From Neocallimastix lanati (nom. inval.) (taxonomy: Eukaryota; Neocallimastigomycota; Neocallimastigomycetes; Neocallimastigales; Neocallimastigaceae), in assembly GCA_016946835.1 (NCBI GenBank), contig JACVTC010000173.1, positions 1 to 64,000 of the forward strand: a stretch of 64,000 nt of DNA. The letters run 5' to 3'. Under the pieces are notes generated by a model. The model made no database searches and was not told the origin of the DNA. It worked only from the letters and a program-made list of their open reading frames with translations. Position 1 is the stretch's first letter; each line of letters begins with the position of its first letter. Positions 27,501 to 42,500 of this stretch are shown here, piece after piece. The position numbers were made by a program, and so were the translations under genes.

Positions 27501-30500
27501 CTGGTAATGCTCTTCTATCTAATTTACCGTTTGAAGTAATTGGAATTTCATTAATTTGAATGAAGTAACTTGGAATCATATAATGTGGTAATTTTTTCTT
27601 TAAATAATTTCTAATATCTGATTTATTAATTTCTTTTCCATCTTTACCTATGTAATATCCAACTAAACATTTCTCATTATCTGAATTTAATTTATCAATG
27701 ACAACAGATGATTCGATTTCTTCAATTTCTTTAATGACTTCCTCAATTTCTCCTAATTCAATTCTTTGTCCATGAATCTTAACTTGGAAATCAATTCTAC
27801 CTAAATAAATAATTTCACCATCTTTTGTCCATTTACCTAAATCTCCTGTTCTATAAATTTTATTTTGTTTATCATCGATATCACCATGGAATGGATTATC
27901 AATGAACTTTTCTTCAGTCAATTCTTTTTTATTAAGATAACCATTACCAACACCTTTACCACCAATACAAATTTCTCCTTCAACTCCAATTGGAACTGGT
28001 TTCATATATTGATCAAGAATATACAATTCATAATTACATAATGGTTTACCAATAGTTGTATTATTTAAATTTTTAATATCTATTCGTTTGATTGTACTGG
28101 CAATAGTACATTCAGTTGGTCCATACTCATTAAAAATCATTAGATTCCTATATTTCTTTAATTTAATTAATATATTTTTATCAATATTTTCTCCTCCCAT
28201 TTTTATTACTTTTACAAATTTTAATGATTCATAAAATGAATTATATTTAATCATATTTAAAATTCGTGATGGTGGTGAAATGATACTTTCTATTTTATTT
28301 TGTTTAATTAGTAAAGAAAGCGCATTTGGATTATTGATTTCTTTTTCATTACATAATATTATCTCTATATTATTAAATAAAGAATATAACAATTCCGATA
28401 ATGATACATCAAACGTAAACTTTGTAATTGACAAAATTTTTTTATAATTGTTTATTTCTTTTCTAAATAATTCAGAATTATAGGAACACTTTACATAATT
28501 CAACAAGTTTTCATGACAAATAATTGTACCTTTAGGTTTTCCTGTAGTACCAGATGTAAATAATATATAGCAATTATCCTTAGGTTGATTGATATTTGGA
28601 ACATATTGAATGTTTTCATTATAATTTATTGTTTCTAAATCAATTATATTGTATTTATCATAAAGGATTTCTAAATTATCATTATGACTAACATATTTCA
28701 AAACTAACTTTGGTTTAACTTCATTAATCATATATGAAATTCTATCCATTGGGAATTCCGGATCTATTGGAAGGAAAACTCCTCCAGCCTTAGAAATACC
28801 TAACATTGCTACAATATAATAATAGGATCTTTCACTGATAATTGGAACAATATCATTTCTTCTAATGCCTTGTTCTCTTAAATACCATCCTAATGAATTA
28901 CTCATTTCATCTAATTCTCGATAACTAATTTTCTTTTCATTGAATACAATAGCACATTTATCTGGATTGAGAATTGCATTCTGATGTATTTCTTCATGAT
29001 ATAATCTTTCGTTATTTAATTCACATCGATTAGAATTAAATTCATGAATTATTTCTTCGTAAATTTCAGATTTAATGTATGGAATTTCACTTATATTTTT
29101 GGAATAGTATTTAATATTGCTTAGAATTTCAATCATACTTTCTCCAATATCATTAATTACATCTGAATCATAATTTTCTTTATTAAATTCAATACGAATT
29201 TCATATTGATCTTTCATTTCTATAATACTATATGCTATATCAAACTTTAATTTATCATTATTAAATATCTCTTTCTGTTCATTTCGTTCATTTCTCATGG
29301 ATACTTCATTAATAAATTCATTAATATTAATAGATTTTATCATATTGTTTTCTTTCGTATCTTTTTCAATTAATGAATATGGCTGATAAATAAATGAATT
29401 GTTGCTATTTGGAATCTTAATATTCTTCATGATTTCTGTAAATGAAATATCTTCATTTTCATAGATATTCATTAATAATTCCATGGTTTGTTTCATATAT
29501 TCATTCATACTCTTGTTTTCATCGAATTTTAATAACATTGGTTGTGTACTAACAAACATACCAATCATATCTAATGTATATTTATTATTTCTATTTGCAT
29601 TCATAATGGATGTATATATATTACTTTGTCCACTATACTTATTCATGATATATCCATAAATGGTTAAGAAGAATGCCGCATTAGAAATTCCTTGTGTTTT
29701 AACATATTCTTTAATTAATTTAGAATTTTCTTCTGAAATTTCATATCTTAATAATGATGATGGTTTACTTCCATTTACTTCTTCTTCATTTTCATTTCCT
29801 TGTTTATTACTACTACTTTGATTTCCATTCATTCTATTGTCTGGTAACTTTAATATTCCAAATTCTTCATTTTCAAACATCTTCTTATAGAATTCAATTT
29901 GGGTTTCAAATTTTCCTTCTTGAATCTTTTCATTAGTATAAATTGCATAATCATTAAATGAAATTCCTTTATTTTCTTCAATTTCTTCTTTATCGATTTC
30001 TCCGTTGTATATCGAATTCAAATCTCTAATTAATATTCCATTAGAAAATCCATCAAATATAATATGATGAATATCTAATAATAAATATTTATCGGAAATA
30101 AATCCAACACGAATTAATGAATCATTCTTCAAATCAAATGGTCTAACAAATGAAGCAGCTTCAGCAAGTGAATATTCTTCAAATTTCATTTCAAAATTAT
30201 CATTAATAATTCCATACACTGTTTCTTCATTTTCCTTATTAATAAATTGACTCTTTAAGATAGGATGCTTTTCAATTAACATCATAATACTTTCTTTCAA
30301 TTGGTCGATATCAATGTTTTCATTCAATTTATAAATATTTGGAATATTGTAAAGAATACTGTTTGAATTTTTAATACTATCTAAATAAACACCCATTTGT
30401 TGGGAGGTAATTGGATATTCTTTTCTATTGTATTTTGGAATAATTTCAATTTGTTTTTGCATTTCATTTTCTTTCATCTCATCAATAAATTGACTTAATG

Positions 30501-33500
30501 ATTCAATTGATGAATGATTAATGATATCTCTCATTCCAATATTAATTAAGAATTTATTTTGAATCTCGGATATCATTCTAATTGCAATTAAACTATCACC
30601 TCCTAATTCATAGAAATCAGAAGTTTTACCAATCTTATTAATTTCTATATTAAGAATTTCATTATAAATTTGACAAATTTGTTTCTCTGTTTCAGTTTCC
30701 GGTGCAATATATTCATTAATAATTAAATCATTTTCAGATGGTTCTGGTAATGCTCTTCTATCTAATTTACCATTAGAATTAGTGGGTATTTCATTAATTT
30801 GAATGAAGTAACTTGGAATCATATAATTTGGTAATTTTTTCTTTAAATAGTTTCTAATTTCTGTATTTTTAATTTCTTTTGTATTATTAGAAATGTAATA
30901 TCCAACTAAACATTTCTCGTTATTTGAATTTAATTTATCAATAACAACAGATGATTCAATTTCTTCAATTTCTTTAATGACTTCTTCAATTTCTCCTAAT
31001 TCAATTCTTTGTCCATGAATCTTAACTTGGAAATCAATTCTACCTAAACAAATAATTTTTCCTTCTTTTGTCCATTTACCTAAATCTCCTGTTCTATAAA
31101 TCTTATTATATTTATTGTTATTATCACCATGGAATGGATTATTAATGAACTTTTCTTCAGTCAATTCTTTTCTATTGATATAACCATTACCAACACCTTT
31201 ACCACCAATACAAATTTCTCCTTCAACTCCAATTGGAACTGGTTTCATATATTGATCAAGAATATACAATTCATAATTACATAATGGTTTACCAATGGTA
31301 ATATTTTTACAATTATATTCTGTAATCTCTTCAAAAGTGCAAGTAATTGTTGTTTCTGTTGGTCCATATCCATTATATATTCTACAGTTTGAATATTTTC
31401 TTATTAATTTATAAAGTGGATACGTAAATGGTTCACCAATTAATATAATGGCTTTAATATATTTCATCATTTTTTGAAATTTCGAATCTTCTAAAAATAT
31501 TTGTAGTCTAGTTGGAGTAGTATTTATTAATTCTACATTATTCGTAATAATATAATCTGATAATAATGACATATTGTTACTTATACTTTTATCCACTAAA
31601 ATTATTGTTTTCATTTTTGATAATGGTAATATTATTTCATCAAACGAAATATCAAAAGTAAAACTAGTGATTCCTAATACATTATTAATTTGATTTTCTT
31701 TTATTATTAAATTATTAAGATATAAACTATTTTCATTTTTATTATTACTATTAATGATGTAATTAATAATATTATCATGGCGAATTATAGTTCCCTTAGG
31801 TTTTCCTGTAGTACCAGATGTAAATAATATATAGCAATTATCCTTAGGTTGATTGATATTTGGAATATATTGAATATTTTCATTATAATTTATTGCTTCT
31901 AAATCAATTATATTGTATTTATCATAAAGGATTTCTAAATTATCATTATGATTAGCATATCTCAAAATTAATTTTGGTTTAACTTCATTAATCATATATG
32001 AAATTCTATCCATTGGGAATTCCGGATCTATTGGAAGGAAAACTCCTCCAGCCTTAGAAATACCTAACATTGCTACAATATAATAATAGGATCTTTCACT
32101 GATAATTGGAACAATATCATTTCTTCTAATGCCTTGTTCTCTTAAATACCATCCTAATGAATTACTCATTTCATCTAATTCTCGATAACTAATTTTCTTT
32201 TCATTGAATACAATAGCACATTTATCTGGATTGAGAATTGCATTCTGATGTATTTCTTCATGATACAATTTTTCATTATCAATTGTTAACTTATCGGAAT
32301 TGAATTTATTTATAATTTTATTATAATTTTCTGATTTAATGTATGGAATTTCACTTATATTTTTGGAATAGTATTTAATATTGCTTAGAATTTCAATCAT
32401 ACTTTCTCCAATATCATTAATTACATCTGAATCATAATTTTCTTTATTAAATTCAATACGAATTTCATATTGATCTTTCATTTCTATAATACTATAAGCT
32501 ATATCAAACTTTAATTTATCATTATTAAATATCTCTTTCTGTTCATTTCGTTCATTACTCATGGATACTTCATTAATAAATTCATTAATATTAATAGATT
32601 TTATCATATTGTTTTCTTTCGTATCTTTTTCAATTAATGAATATGGCTGATAAATAAATGAATTGTTGCTATTTGGAATCTTAATATTCTTCATGATTTC
32701 TGTAAATGAAATATCTTCATTTTCATAGATATTCATTAATAATTCCATGGTTTGTTTCATATATTCATTCATACTCTTGTTTTCATCGAATTTTAATAAC
32801 ATTGGTTGTGTACTAACAAACATACCAATCATATCTAATGTATATTTATTGTTTCTATTTGCATTCATAATGGATGTATATATATTACTTTGTCCACTAT
32901 ACTTATTCATGATATATCCATAAATGGTTAAGAAGAATGCCGCATTAGAAATTCCTTGTGTTTTAACATATTCTTTAATTAATTTAGAATTTTCTTCTGA
33001 AATTTCATATTTTAATAATGATGATGGTTTACTTCCATTTACTTCTTCTTCATTTTCATTTCCTTGTTTATTACTACTACTTTGATTTCCATTCATTCTA
33101 TTGTCTGGTAACTTTAATATTCCAAATTCTTCATTTTCAAACATCTTCTTGTAGAATTCAATTTGGGTTTCAAATTTTCCTTCTTGAATCTTTTCATTAG
33201 TATAAATTGCATAATCATTAAATGAAATTCCTTTATTTTCTTCAATTTCTTCTTTATCGATTTCTCCGTTGTATATCGAATTCAAATCTCTAATTAATAT
33301 TCCATTAGAAAATCCATCAAATATAATATGATGAATATCTAATAATAAATATTTATCGGAAATAAATCCAACACGAATTAATGAATCATTCTTCAAATCA
33401 AATGGTCTAACAAATGAAGCAGCTTCAGCAAGTGAATATTCTTCAAATTTCATTTCAAAATTATCATTAATAATTCCATACACTGTTTCTTCATTTTCCT

Positions 33501-36500
33501 TATTTACAAATTGACTCTTTAAGATAGGATGCTTTTCAATTAACATCATAATACTTTCTTTCAATTGGTCAATATCAATATTTTTATTCAATTTATAAAT
33601 ATTTGGAATATTGTAAAGAATACTATTTGAATTTTTAATACTATCTAAATAAACACCCATTTGTTGGGAGGTAATTGGATATTCTTTTCTATTGTATTTT
33701 GGAATAATTTCAATTTGTTTTTGCATTTCATTTTCTTTCATCTCATCAATGAATTGACTTAATGATTCAATTGATGAATGATTAATGATATCTCTCATTC
33801 CAATATTAATTAAGAATTTATTTTGAATTTCAGAAATCATTCTAATTGCAATTAAACTATCTCCTCCTAATTCATAGAAATCAGAAGTTTTACCAATCTT
33901 ATTAATTTCTATATTAAGAATCTTACTGTAAATTTGACAGATTTGTTTCTCCGTTTCAGTTTCCGGTGCAATATATTCATTAATAATTAAATCATTTTCA
34001 GATGGTTCTGGTAATGCTCTTCTATCTAATTTACCGTTTGAAGTAATTGGAATTTCATTAATTTGAATGAAGTAACTTGGAATCATATAATTTGGTAATT
34101 TTTTCTTTAAATAATTTCTAATATCTGATTTCTTAATTACTTTTCCATTTTTAACTATGTAATATCCAACTAAACATTTCTCATTATCTGAATTTAATTT
34201 ATCAATAACAACAGATGATTCGATTTCTTCAATTTCTTTAATGACTTCCTCAATTTCTCCTAATTCAATTCTTTGTCCATGAATCTTAACTTGGAAATCA
34301 ATTCTACCTAAACAAATAATTTCACCATCTTTTGTCCATTTACCTAAATCTCCTGTTCTATAAATTTTATTATGTGTATCACCGATATCACCATGGAATG
34401 GATTATCAATGAACTTTTCTTCAGTCAATTCTTTTCTATTAAGATAGCCATTACCAACACCTTTACCACCAATACAAATTTCTCCTTCAACTCCAATTGG
34501 AACTGGCTTCATATATTTATCAAGAATATATATTTCATAATTACACAATGGTTTTCCTATTGTTAATTTATTATTTAAATTGGAAACATCGATTTCTTTA
34601 TCTGAGCATGAAATTGTAGATTCAGTTGGACCATATCCATTAAAAATAATTGCTCTGGAAATTTTTACAAAATCAAACAAAAATTTATTATTTAAATTTT
34701 CCCCCCCAAACATAATATATTTAAGATCTTTTAATGTTAATTTAAAATCCTTAAATTTAACATAATTCATTATTTTTGAAGGAGTTGAAAATATCATATC
34801 AACATTATTTTGATTTATAATCTTTGAAATTAATTTAGGATTATTATATTCATAGTCATTACATAAAACAGTACATTTGAAATTATAAAGTGGATATAAT
34901 ATTTCAGCTAATGACATATCAAAAGTAAATTTAGAAAATGCTAAAACATTATTTAATTTTAAATTCAATAATTCTTTATTATTAAACTCATATCCATATA
35001 AACAATAATTTAGCAAATTATCATGACGAATAATTGAACCCTTTGGATTGCCCGTTGTACCAGATGTGAACAATACGTAACAAATATCATCACATTCATT
35101 AATATTCGGAATATAATAAATGTCCTCTTTATAATTAATTTTATCTATTTCATAAATTTTACACTTATCATTAAGAAACTTTATATCATTAACTATTTTA
35201 TTATTAATATATTTCAATATTATCTTAGGTTTAACTTCATTTACCATATATGAAATTCTATCTTTTGGGAATTCAGGATCAATTGGAAGGAATGCTCCTC
35301 CAGCTTTAAGAACACCTACTACAGCTATTACGTAATAATATGATCTTTCACTAATAATTGGAACAATATCATTTCTTCTAATTCCTCGCTTTCTTAAATA
35401 CCAGGCTAATGAATTACTCATCTCATCTAATTTACGATAACTAATTTTCTTTTCATTAAATACAATAGCACATTTATCTGGATTAAGAATTGCATTCTGA
35501 TGTATTTCTTCATGATATAATCTCTCGTTATTTAATTCATGTTGATTAGAATTAAATTCATAAATTATTTCCTCATAATTTTCAGTTTTTATGTATGGAA
35601 TTTCACTAATAATCTCAGAATATTTATTAATATTATTTATAATTTTAATTATACTTTCTCCAATATTATTAATTATTTCAAAATCATACTTTTCATTATC
35701 AAATTCAATTTGTATGTTATATTTATCTTTTCTTTCGAGAATAGTATATGTAATATCAAATTTTATTTTTTCATTATTAAATATTTCTTTTGTTTTATTC
35801 AAATTAAACTTATATTTATTATTATATAATATTTTATTTATAATTTCTTTATTATTAATTAATTTTATATAACTATTTCCTATTTTTTCAGAGTTTATAT
35901 ACGGTTGGTAAATAAATGAATTGTTGCTATTTGGAATCTTAATATTCTTCATGATTTCTGTAAATGAAATATCTTCATTTTCATAGATATTCATTAATAA
36001 TTCCATAGTTTGTTTCATATATTCATTCATACTCTTGTTTTCATCGAACTTTAATAACATTGGTTGTGTACTAACAAACATACCAATCATATCTAATGTA
36101 TATTTATTATTTCTATTTGCATTCATAATGGATGTATATATATTACTTTGTCCACTATACTTATTCATGATATATCCATAAATGGTTAAGAAGAATGCCG
36201 CATTAGAAATTCCTTGTGTTTTAACATATTCTTTAATTAATTTAGAATTTTCTTCTGAAATTTCATATCTTAATAATGATGATGGTTTACTTCCATTTAC
36301 TTCTTCTTCATTTTCATTTCCTTGTTTATTACTACTACTTTGATTTCCATTCATTCTATTGTCTGGTAACTTTAATATTCCAAATTCTTCATTTTCAAAC
36401 ATCTTCTTATAGAATTCAATTTGGGTTTCAAATTTTCCTTCTTGAATCTTTTCATTAGTATAAATTGCATAATCATTAAATGAAATTCCTTTATTTTCTT

Positions 36501-39500
36501 CAATTTCTTCTTTATCGATTTCTCCGTTGTATATCGAATTCAAATCTCTAATTAATATTCCATTAGAAAATCCATCAAATATAATATGATGAATATCTAA
36601 TAATAAATATTTATCGGAAATAAATCCAACACGAATTAATGAATCATTCTTCAAATCAAATGGTCTAACAAATGAAGCAGCTTCAGCAAGTGAATATTCT
36701 TCAAATTTCATTTCAAAATTATCATTGATAATTCCATACACTGTTCCTTCATTTTCCTTATTTACAAATTGACTCTTTAAGATAGGATGCTTTTCAATTA
36801 ACATCATAATACTTTCTTTCAAATGTTCGATATCAATATTTTTATTCAGTTGATAAATTTTTGGAATATTGTAAAGAATACTATTTGAATTTTTAATACT
36901 ATCTAAATAAACACCCATTTGTTGGGAGGTAATTGGATATTCTTTTCTATTGTATTTTGGAATAATTTCAATTTGTTTTTGCATTTCATTTTCTTTCATC
37001 TCATCAATAAATTGACTTAATGATTCAATTAATGAATGATTAATGATATCTCTCATTCCAATATTAATTAAGAATTTATTTTGAATTTCAGAAATCATTC
37101 TAATTGCAATTAAACTATCTCCTCCTAATTCATAGAAATCAGAAGTTTTACCAATCTTATTAATTTCTATATTAAGAATCTCACTGTAAATTTGACAAAT
37201 TTGTTTCTCCGTTTCAGTTTCCGGTGCAATATATTCATTAATAATTAAATCATTTTCAGATGGTTCTGGTAATGCTCTTCTATCTAATTTACCGTTTGAA
37301 GTAATTGGAATTTCATTAATTTGAATGAAATAACTTGGAATCATGTAATTTGGTAATTTTTTCTTTAAATAATTTCTAATATCTGATTTCTTAATTACTT
37401 TTCCATTTTTAACTATGTAATATCCAACTAAACATTTCTCATTATCTAAATTTAATTTATCAATAACAACAGATGATTCGATTTCTTCAATTTCTTTAAT
37501 GACTTCCTCAATTTCTCCTAATTCAATTCTTTGTCCATGAATCTTAACTTGGAAATCAATTCTACCTAAACAAATAATTTCACCATCTTTTGTCCATTTA
37601 CCTAAATCTCCTGTTCTATAAATTTTATTATGTGTATCACCGATATCACCATGGAATGGATTATCAATGAACTTTTCTTCAGTCAATTCTTTTCTATTAA
37701 GATAGCCATTACCAACACCTTTACCACCAATACAAATTTCTCCTTCAACTCCAATTGGAACTGGTTTCATATATTGATCAAGAATATATAACTTATAATT
37801 TAATAATGGTTTACCAATTGGTATTTTACTAAATTCGTTTGCAAGATTAATGTTTTTCATTGTACAAATAATTGTTCCTTCACTTGGACCGTATTCATTA
37901 AATAATGCTGCATTCGTACAGGTTTGAATCTTTCTTAAAATTTCTTTATTAATTAATTCACCACCAAATCTAATGATTTTTACATCTCTAATCGAATATC
38001 TAAATTTATCGTTCTTAATATAATTAATTAATCTTGAAGGAGGAGAAACAATAAAATCAATTTTATTAGCTATTATTAATTTAGATAATAAAGATGGGTT
38101 ATTATATTCAATATCATTACATAATACAATATTTTTGTTATTGAACAATGGATATACTATTTCAGTTAAAGACATATCAAAAGTAAATTTTGTAAATGCA
38201 AGGAAACTATTAATATTTTTACTTATTTTTTCAATATCATATATTGGATGAGTATGTAAACAATAATTTGCTATATTGAAATGTTTAATTATTGTACCCT
38301 TTGGTTTTCCGGTTGTTCCAGAAGTGAATAATATATAAATAATATCATTTTTTTGATTAATATTTGGAATATAATTAGTATTATTTTTAAAATTAATTAT
38401 TTTTAAATCAATAACGTTATATTCATTTTGTAAGAATCCTAGATTATTATTCATTTTATTATTATACTTTAATATTATCTTAGGCTTAACTTCATTAACC
38501 ATATATGAAATTCTATCTTTCGGAAATTCAGGATCAATTGGAAGAAAGGCTCCTCCAGCCTTAGAAATACCTAATATTGCTACAATATAATAATAGGATC
38601 TTTCACTGATAATTGGAACAATATCATTTCTTCCAATGCCTTGTTCTCTTAAATACCAGCCTAATGAATTACTCATTTCATCTAATTCACGATAACTAAT
38701 TTTCTTTTCATTGAATACAATAGCACATTTATCTGGATTAAGAATTGCATTATAATGTATTTCTTCATGATATAATCTCTCGTTATTTAATTCACATTGA
38801 TTAGTATTAAATTCATAAATTATCTCTTTGTAAATTTCAGATTTAAGATATGGAATTTCACTTATATTTTTTGAATAGTATTTTATATTACTTAGAATTT
38901 CAATCATACTTTCTCCAATATCATTAATTACTTCAGAATCATATCTTTCATTATCAAATTTAATATGTATGTTATAATTATCCTTCTTTTCTAAAATAGT
39001 AAATGTTAGGTCAAATTTTAATTTATCAATATTAAATATTTCTTTCTTTTTATTAATATCAAATTTTTCCTTTTTATAAGCATTACTAATAAATTTATTT
39101 ATACTCAACGATTTAATAATATCTTTATTAGAATTATCTTCTTTTTCAATAATTGAATACGGTTGATAAATAAATGAATTGTTGCTATTTGGAATCTTAA
39201 TATTCTTCATGATTTCTGTAAATGAAATATCTTCATTTTCATAGATATTCATTAATAATTCCATGGTTTGTTTCATATATTCATTCATACTCTTGTTTTC
39301 ATCGAATTTTAATAACATTGGTTGTGTACTAACAAACATACCAATCATATCTAATGTATATTTATTATTTCTATTTGCATTCATAATGGATGTATATATA
39401 TTACTTTGTCCACTATACTTATTCATGATATATCCATAAATGGTTAAGAAGAATGCCGCATTAGAAATTCCTTGTGTTTTAACATATTCTTTAATTAATT

Positions 39501-42500
39501 TAGAATTTTCTTCTGAAATTTCATATTTTAATAATGATGATGGTTTACTTCCATTTACTTCTTCTTCATTTTCATTTCCTTGTTTATTACTACTACTTTG
39601 ATTTCCATTCATTCTATTGTCTGGTAACTTTAATATTCCAAATTCTTCATTTTCAAACATCTTCTTATAGAATTCAATTTGGGTTTCAAATTTTCCTTCT
39701 TGAATCTTTTCATTAGTATAAATTGCATAATCATTAAATGAAATTCCTTTATTTTCTTCAATTTCTTCTTTATCGATTTCTCCGTTGTATATCGAATTCA
39801 AATCTCTAATTAATATTCCATTAGAAAATCCATCAAATATAATATGATGAATATCTAATAATAAATATTTATCGGAAATAAATCCAACACGAATTAATGA
39901 ATCATTCTTCAAATCAAATGGTCTAACAAATGAAGCAGCTTCAGCAAGTGAATATTCTTCAAATTTCATTTCAAAATTATCATTGATAATTCCATACACT
40001 GTTCCTTCATTTTCCTTATTTACAAATTGACTCTTTAAGATAGGATGCTTTTCTATTAACATCATAATACTTTCTTTCAAATGCTCGATATCAATATTTT
40101 CATTTAATTTATAAATATTTGGAATATTGTAAAGAATACTATTTGAATTTTTAATACTATCTAAATAAACACCCATTTGTTGGGAGGTAATTGGATATTC
40201 TTTTCTATTGTATTTTGGAATAATTTCAATTTGTTTTTGCATTTCATTTTCTTTCATCTCATCAATAAATTGACTTAATGATTCAATTGATGAATGATTA
40301 ATGATATCTCTCATTCCAATATTAATTAAGAATTTATTTTGAATTTCAGAAATCATTCTAATTGCAATTAAACTATCTCCTCCTAATTCATAGAAATCAG
40401 AAGTTTTACCAATCTTATTAATTTCTATATTAAGAATCTCACTGTAAATTTGACAAATTTGTTTCTCCGTTTCAGTTTCCGGTGCAATATATTCATTAAT
40501 AATTAAATCATTTTCAGATGGTTCTGGTAATGCTCTTCTATCTAATTTACCGTTTGAAGTAATTGGAATTTCATTAATTTGAATGAAATAACTTGGAATC
40601 ATGTAATTTGGTAATTTTTTCTTTAAATAATTTCTAATTTCTGATTTATTAATTTCTTTTCCATTTTTAACTATGTAATATCCAACTAAATATTTTTCAT
40701 TCTCCGAATTTAATTTATCAATAACAACAGATGATTCGATTTCTTCAATCTCTTTAATGACTTCTTCAATTTCTCCTAATTCAATTCTTTGTCCATGAAT
40801 CTTAACTTGGAAATCAATTCTACCCAAACAAATAATTTCACCATCCTTAGTCCATTTACCTAAATCTCCTGTTCTATAAATCTTATTATATTTATTATTA
40901 TTATCAATATGGAATGGATTATCAATGAACTTTTCTTCAGTCAATTCTTTTCTATTAAGATAACCATTACCAACACCTCTACCACCAATACAGATTTCAC
41001 CTATAACTCCTACAGGTACGGGTTTCTTATATTTATCAAGAATATAAACTTGATAATTACATAATGGTTTTCCTAATATTATAGTTTCATTATTAACATC
41101 AAAATCCTCTTTTTCAATACTAATTACTGTGCATTCAGTTGGACCATATTCTATATATATTTCAGCAGAACTTATATTATTAATTTGTCTAAGTAATTTT
41201 ATTGGAATATTTTCACCACCAATTTGGAAGACCTTTAAATATTTTAATGAGGATTTAAAATCTGAATCTCGTATATAATTATTAATTCTTGTTGGTGTAG
41301 AAAACATATAATCGGCATTATTACTCTTAATTAACTTTGCAATTAATTCAGGATTATTAAATTCCTCATCATTACATAATACAATAGATTTTTGATGATA
41401 TAATGGATAAATTATTTCTCCCATACACATATCAAATGTAAACTTTGAAAATGCTAATGATACATTAAACTTATTTTTTAAATATTCTTGACCATCTCTC
41501 CTATGAGAATTCAAACTATAGTTCAATAAATTCTCATGTCTTATAACAGTACCCTTAGGTTTACCAGTGGTACCTGATGTAAATATAATATAACAAACAT
41601 CATTCAATTCATTAACATTTGGAATATAATAAATATCTTCTTCATAATTTATTTTATATAAATCAATAATTTCGTACTTTTCTTCTATTAAATTCAGATT
41701 ATCATTTTTAATACAATTTAAATATTTTAATATTAATTTAGGTTTAACTTCGTTAATCATATATGAAATTCTCTCTTGTGGGAATTCCGGATCAATTGGA
41801 AGGAAGGCTCCCCCTGATTTAAGAACACCTAACATTGCAGCAACATAATAATAGGATCTTTCACATACAATTGGAACAATATCATTTCTTCCAATGCCTT
41901 TCTTTCTTAAATACCATCCTAAAGAATTACTCATTTCATCTAATTCCTTATAACTAATTTTCTTTTCATTGAATATAACAGCACATTTATTTGGATTAAG
42001 AATTGCATTTTGATGAATTTCTTCATGATATAATCTTTCATTACTGAAAACATACTGATTAGAGTTAAAATCATTAATAATTTCATTATATTTTTTTGTT
42101 GTAATATATTGAATTTCACTAATTAATTCTGAATATTTACTAATATTATTAATAGTTTCGATTATACTTTCTCCAATATTATTAACAATATCAATATCAA
42201 ATTTTTCATGATCGTACTCAATTTGAATATCATAATCATCTTTTCTTTCTAAAATACTGAATGTAAAATCAAATTTTAATTTTTCTTTATTAAGTAACTC
42301 TTTATTAATAAATAGTCCAAATTCTTTGTTTAGATTATCTGAATTTTCATCAATAAATTCATTAATATTAATAGATTTTATCATATTGTTTTCTTTCGTA
42401 TCTTTTTCAATTAATGAATATGGCTGATAAATAAATGAATTGTTGCTATTTGGAATCTTAATATTCTTCATGATTTCTGTAAATGAAATATCTTCATTTT

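Noticed and set aside
13488-39716. Repeated 60-codon frames on the + strand opposite each C domain (13488, 16746, 23253, 26511, 29754, 33018, 36276, 39534) and the matching one at 1455-1637 (-)
   Set aside because: They are antisense shadows of the low-complexity loop and flanks in the homogenised C domains; they repeat only because the modules do.
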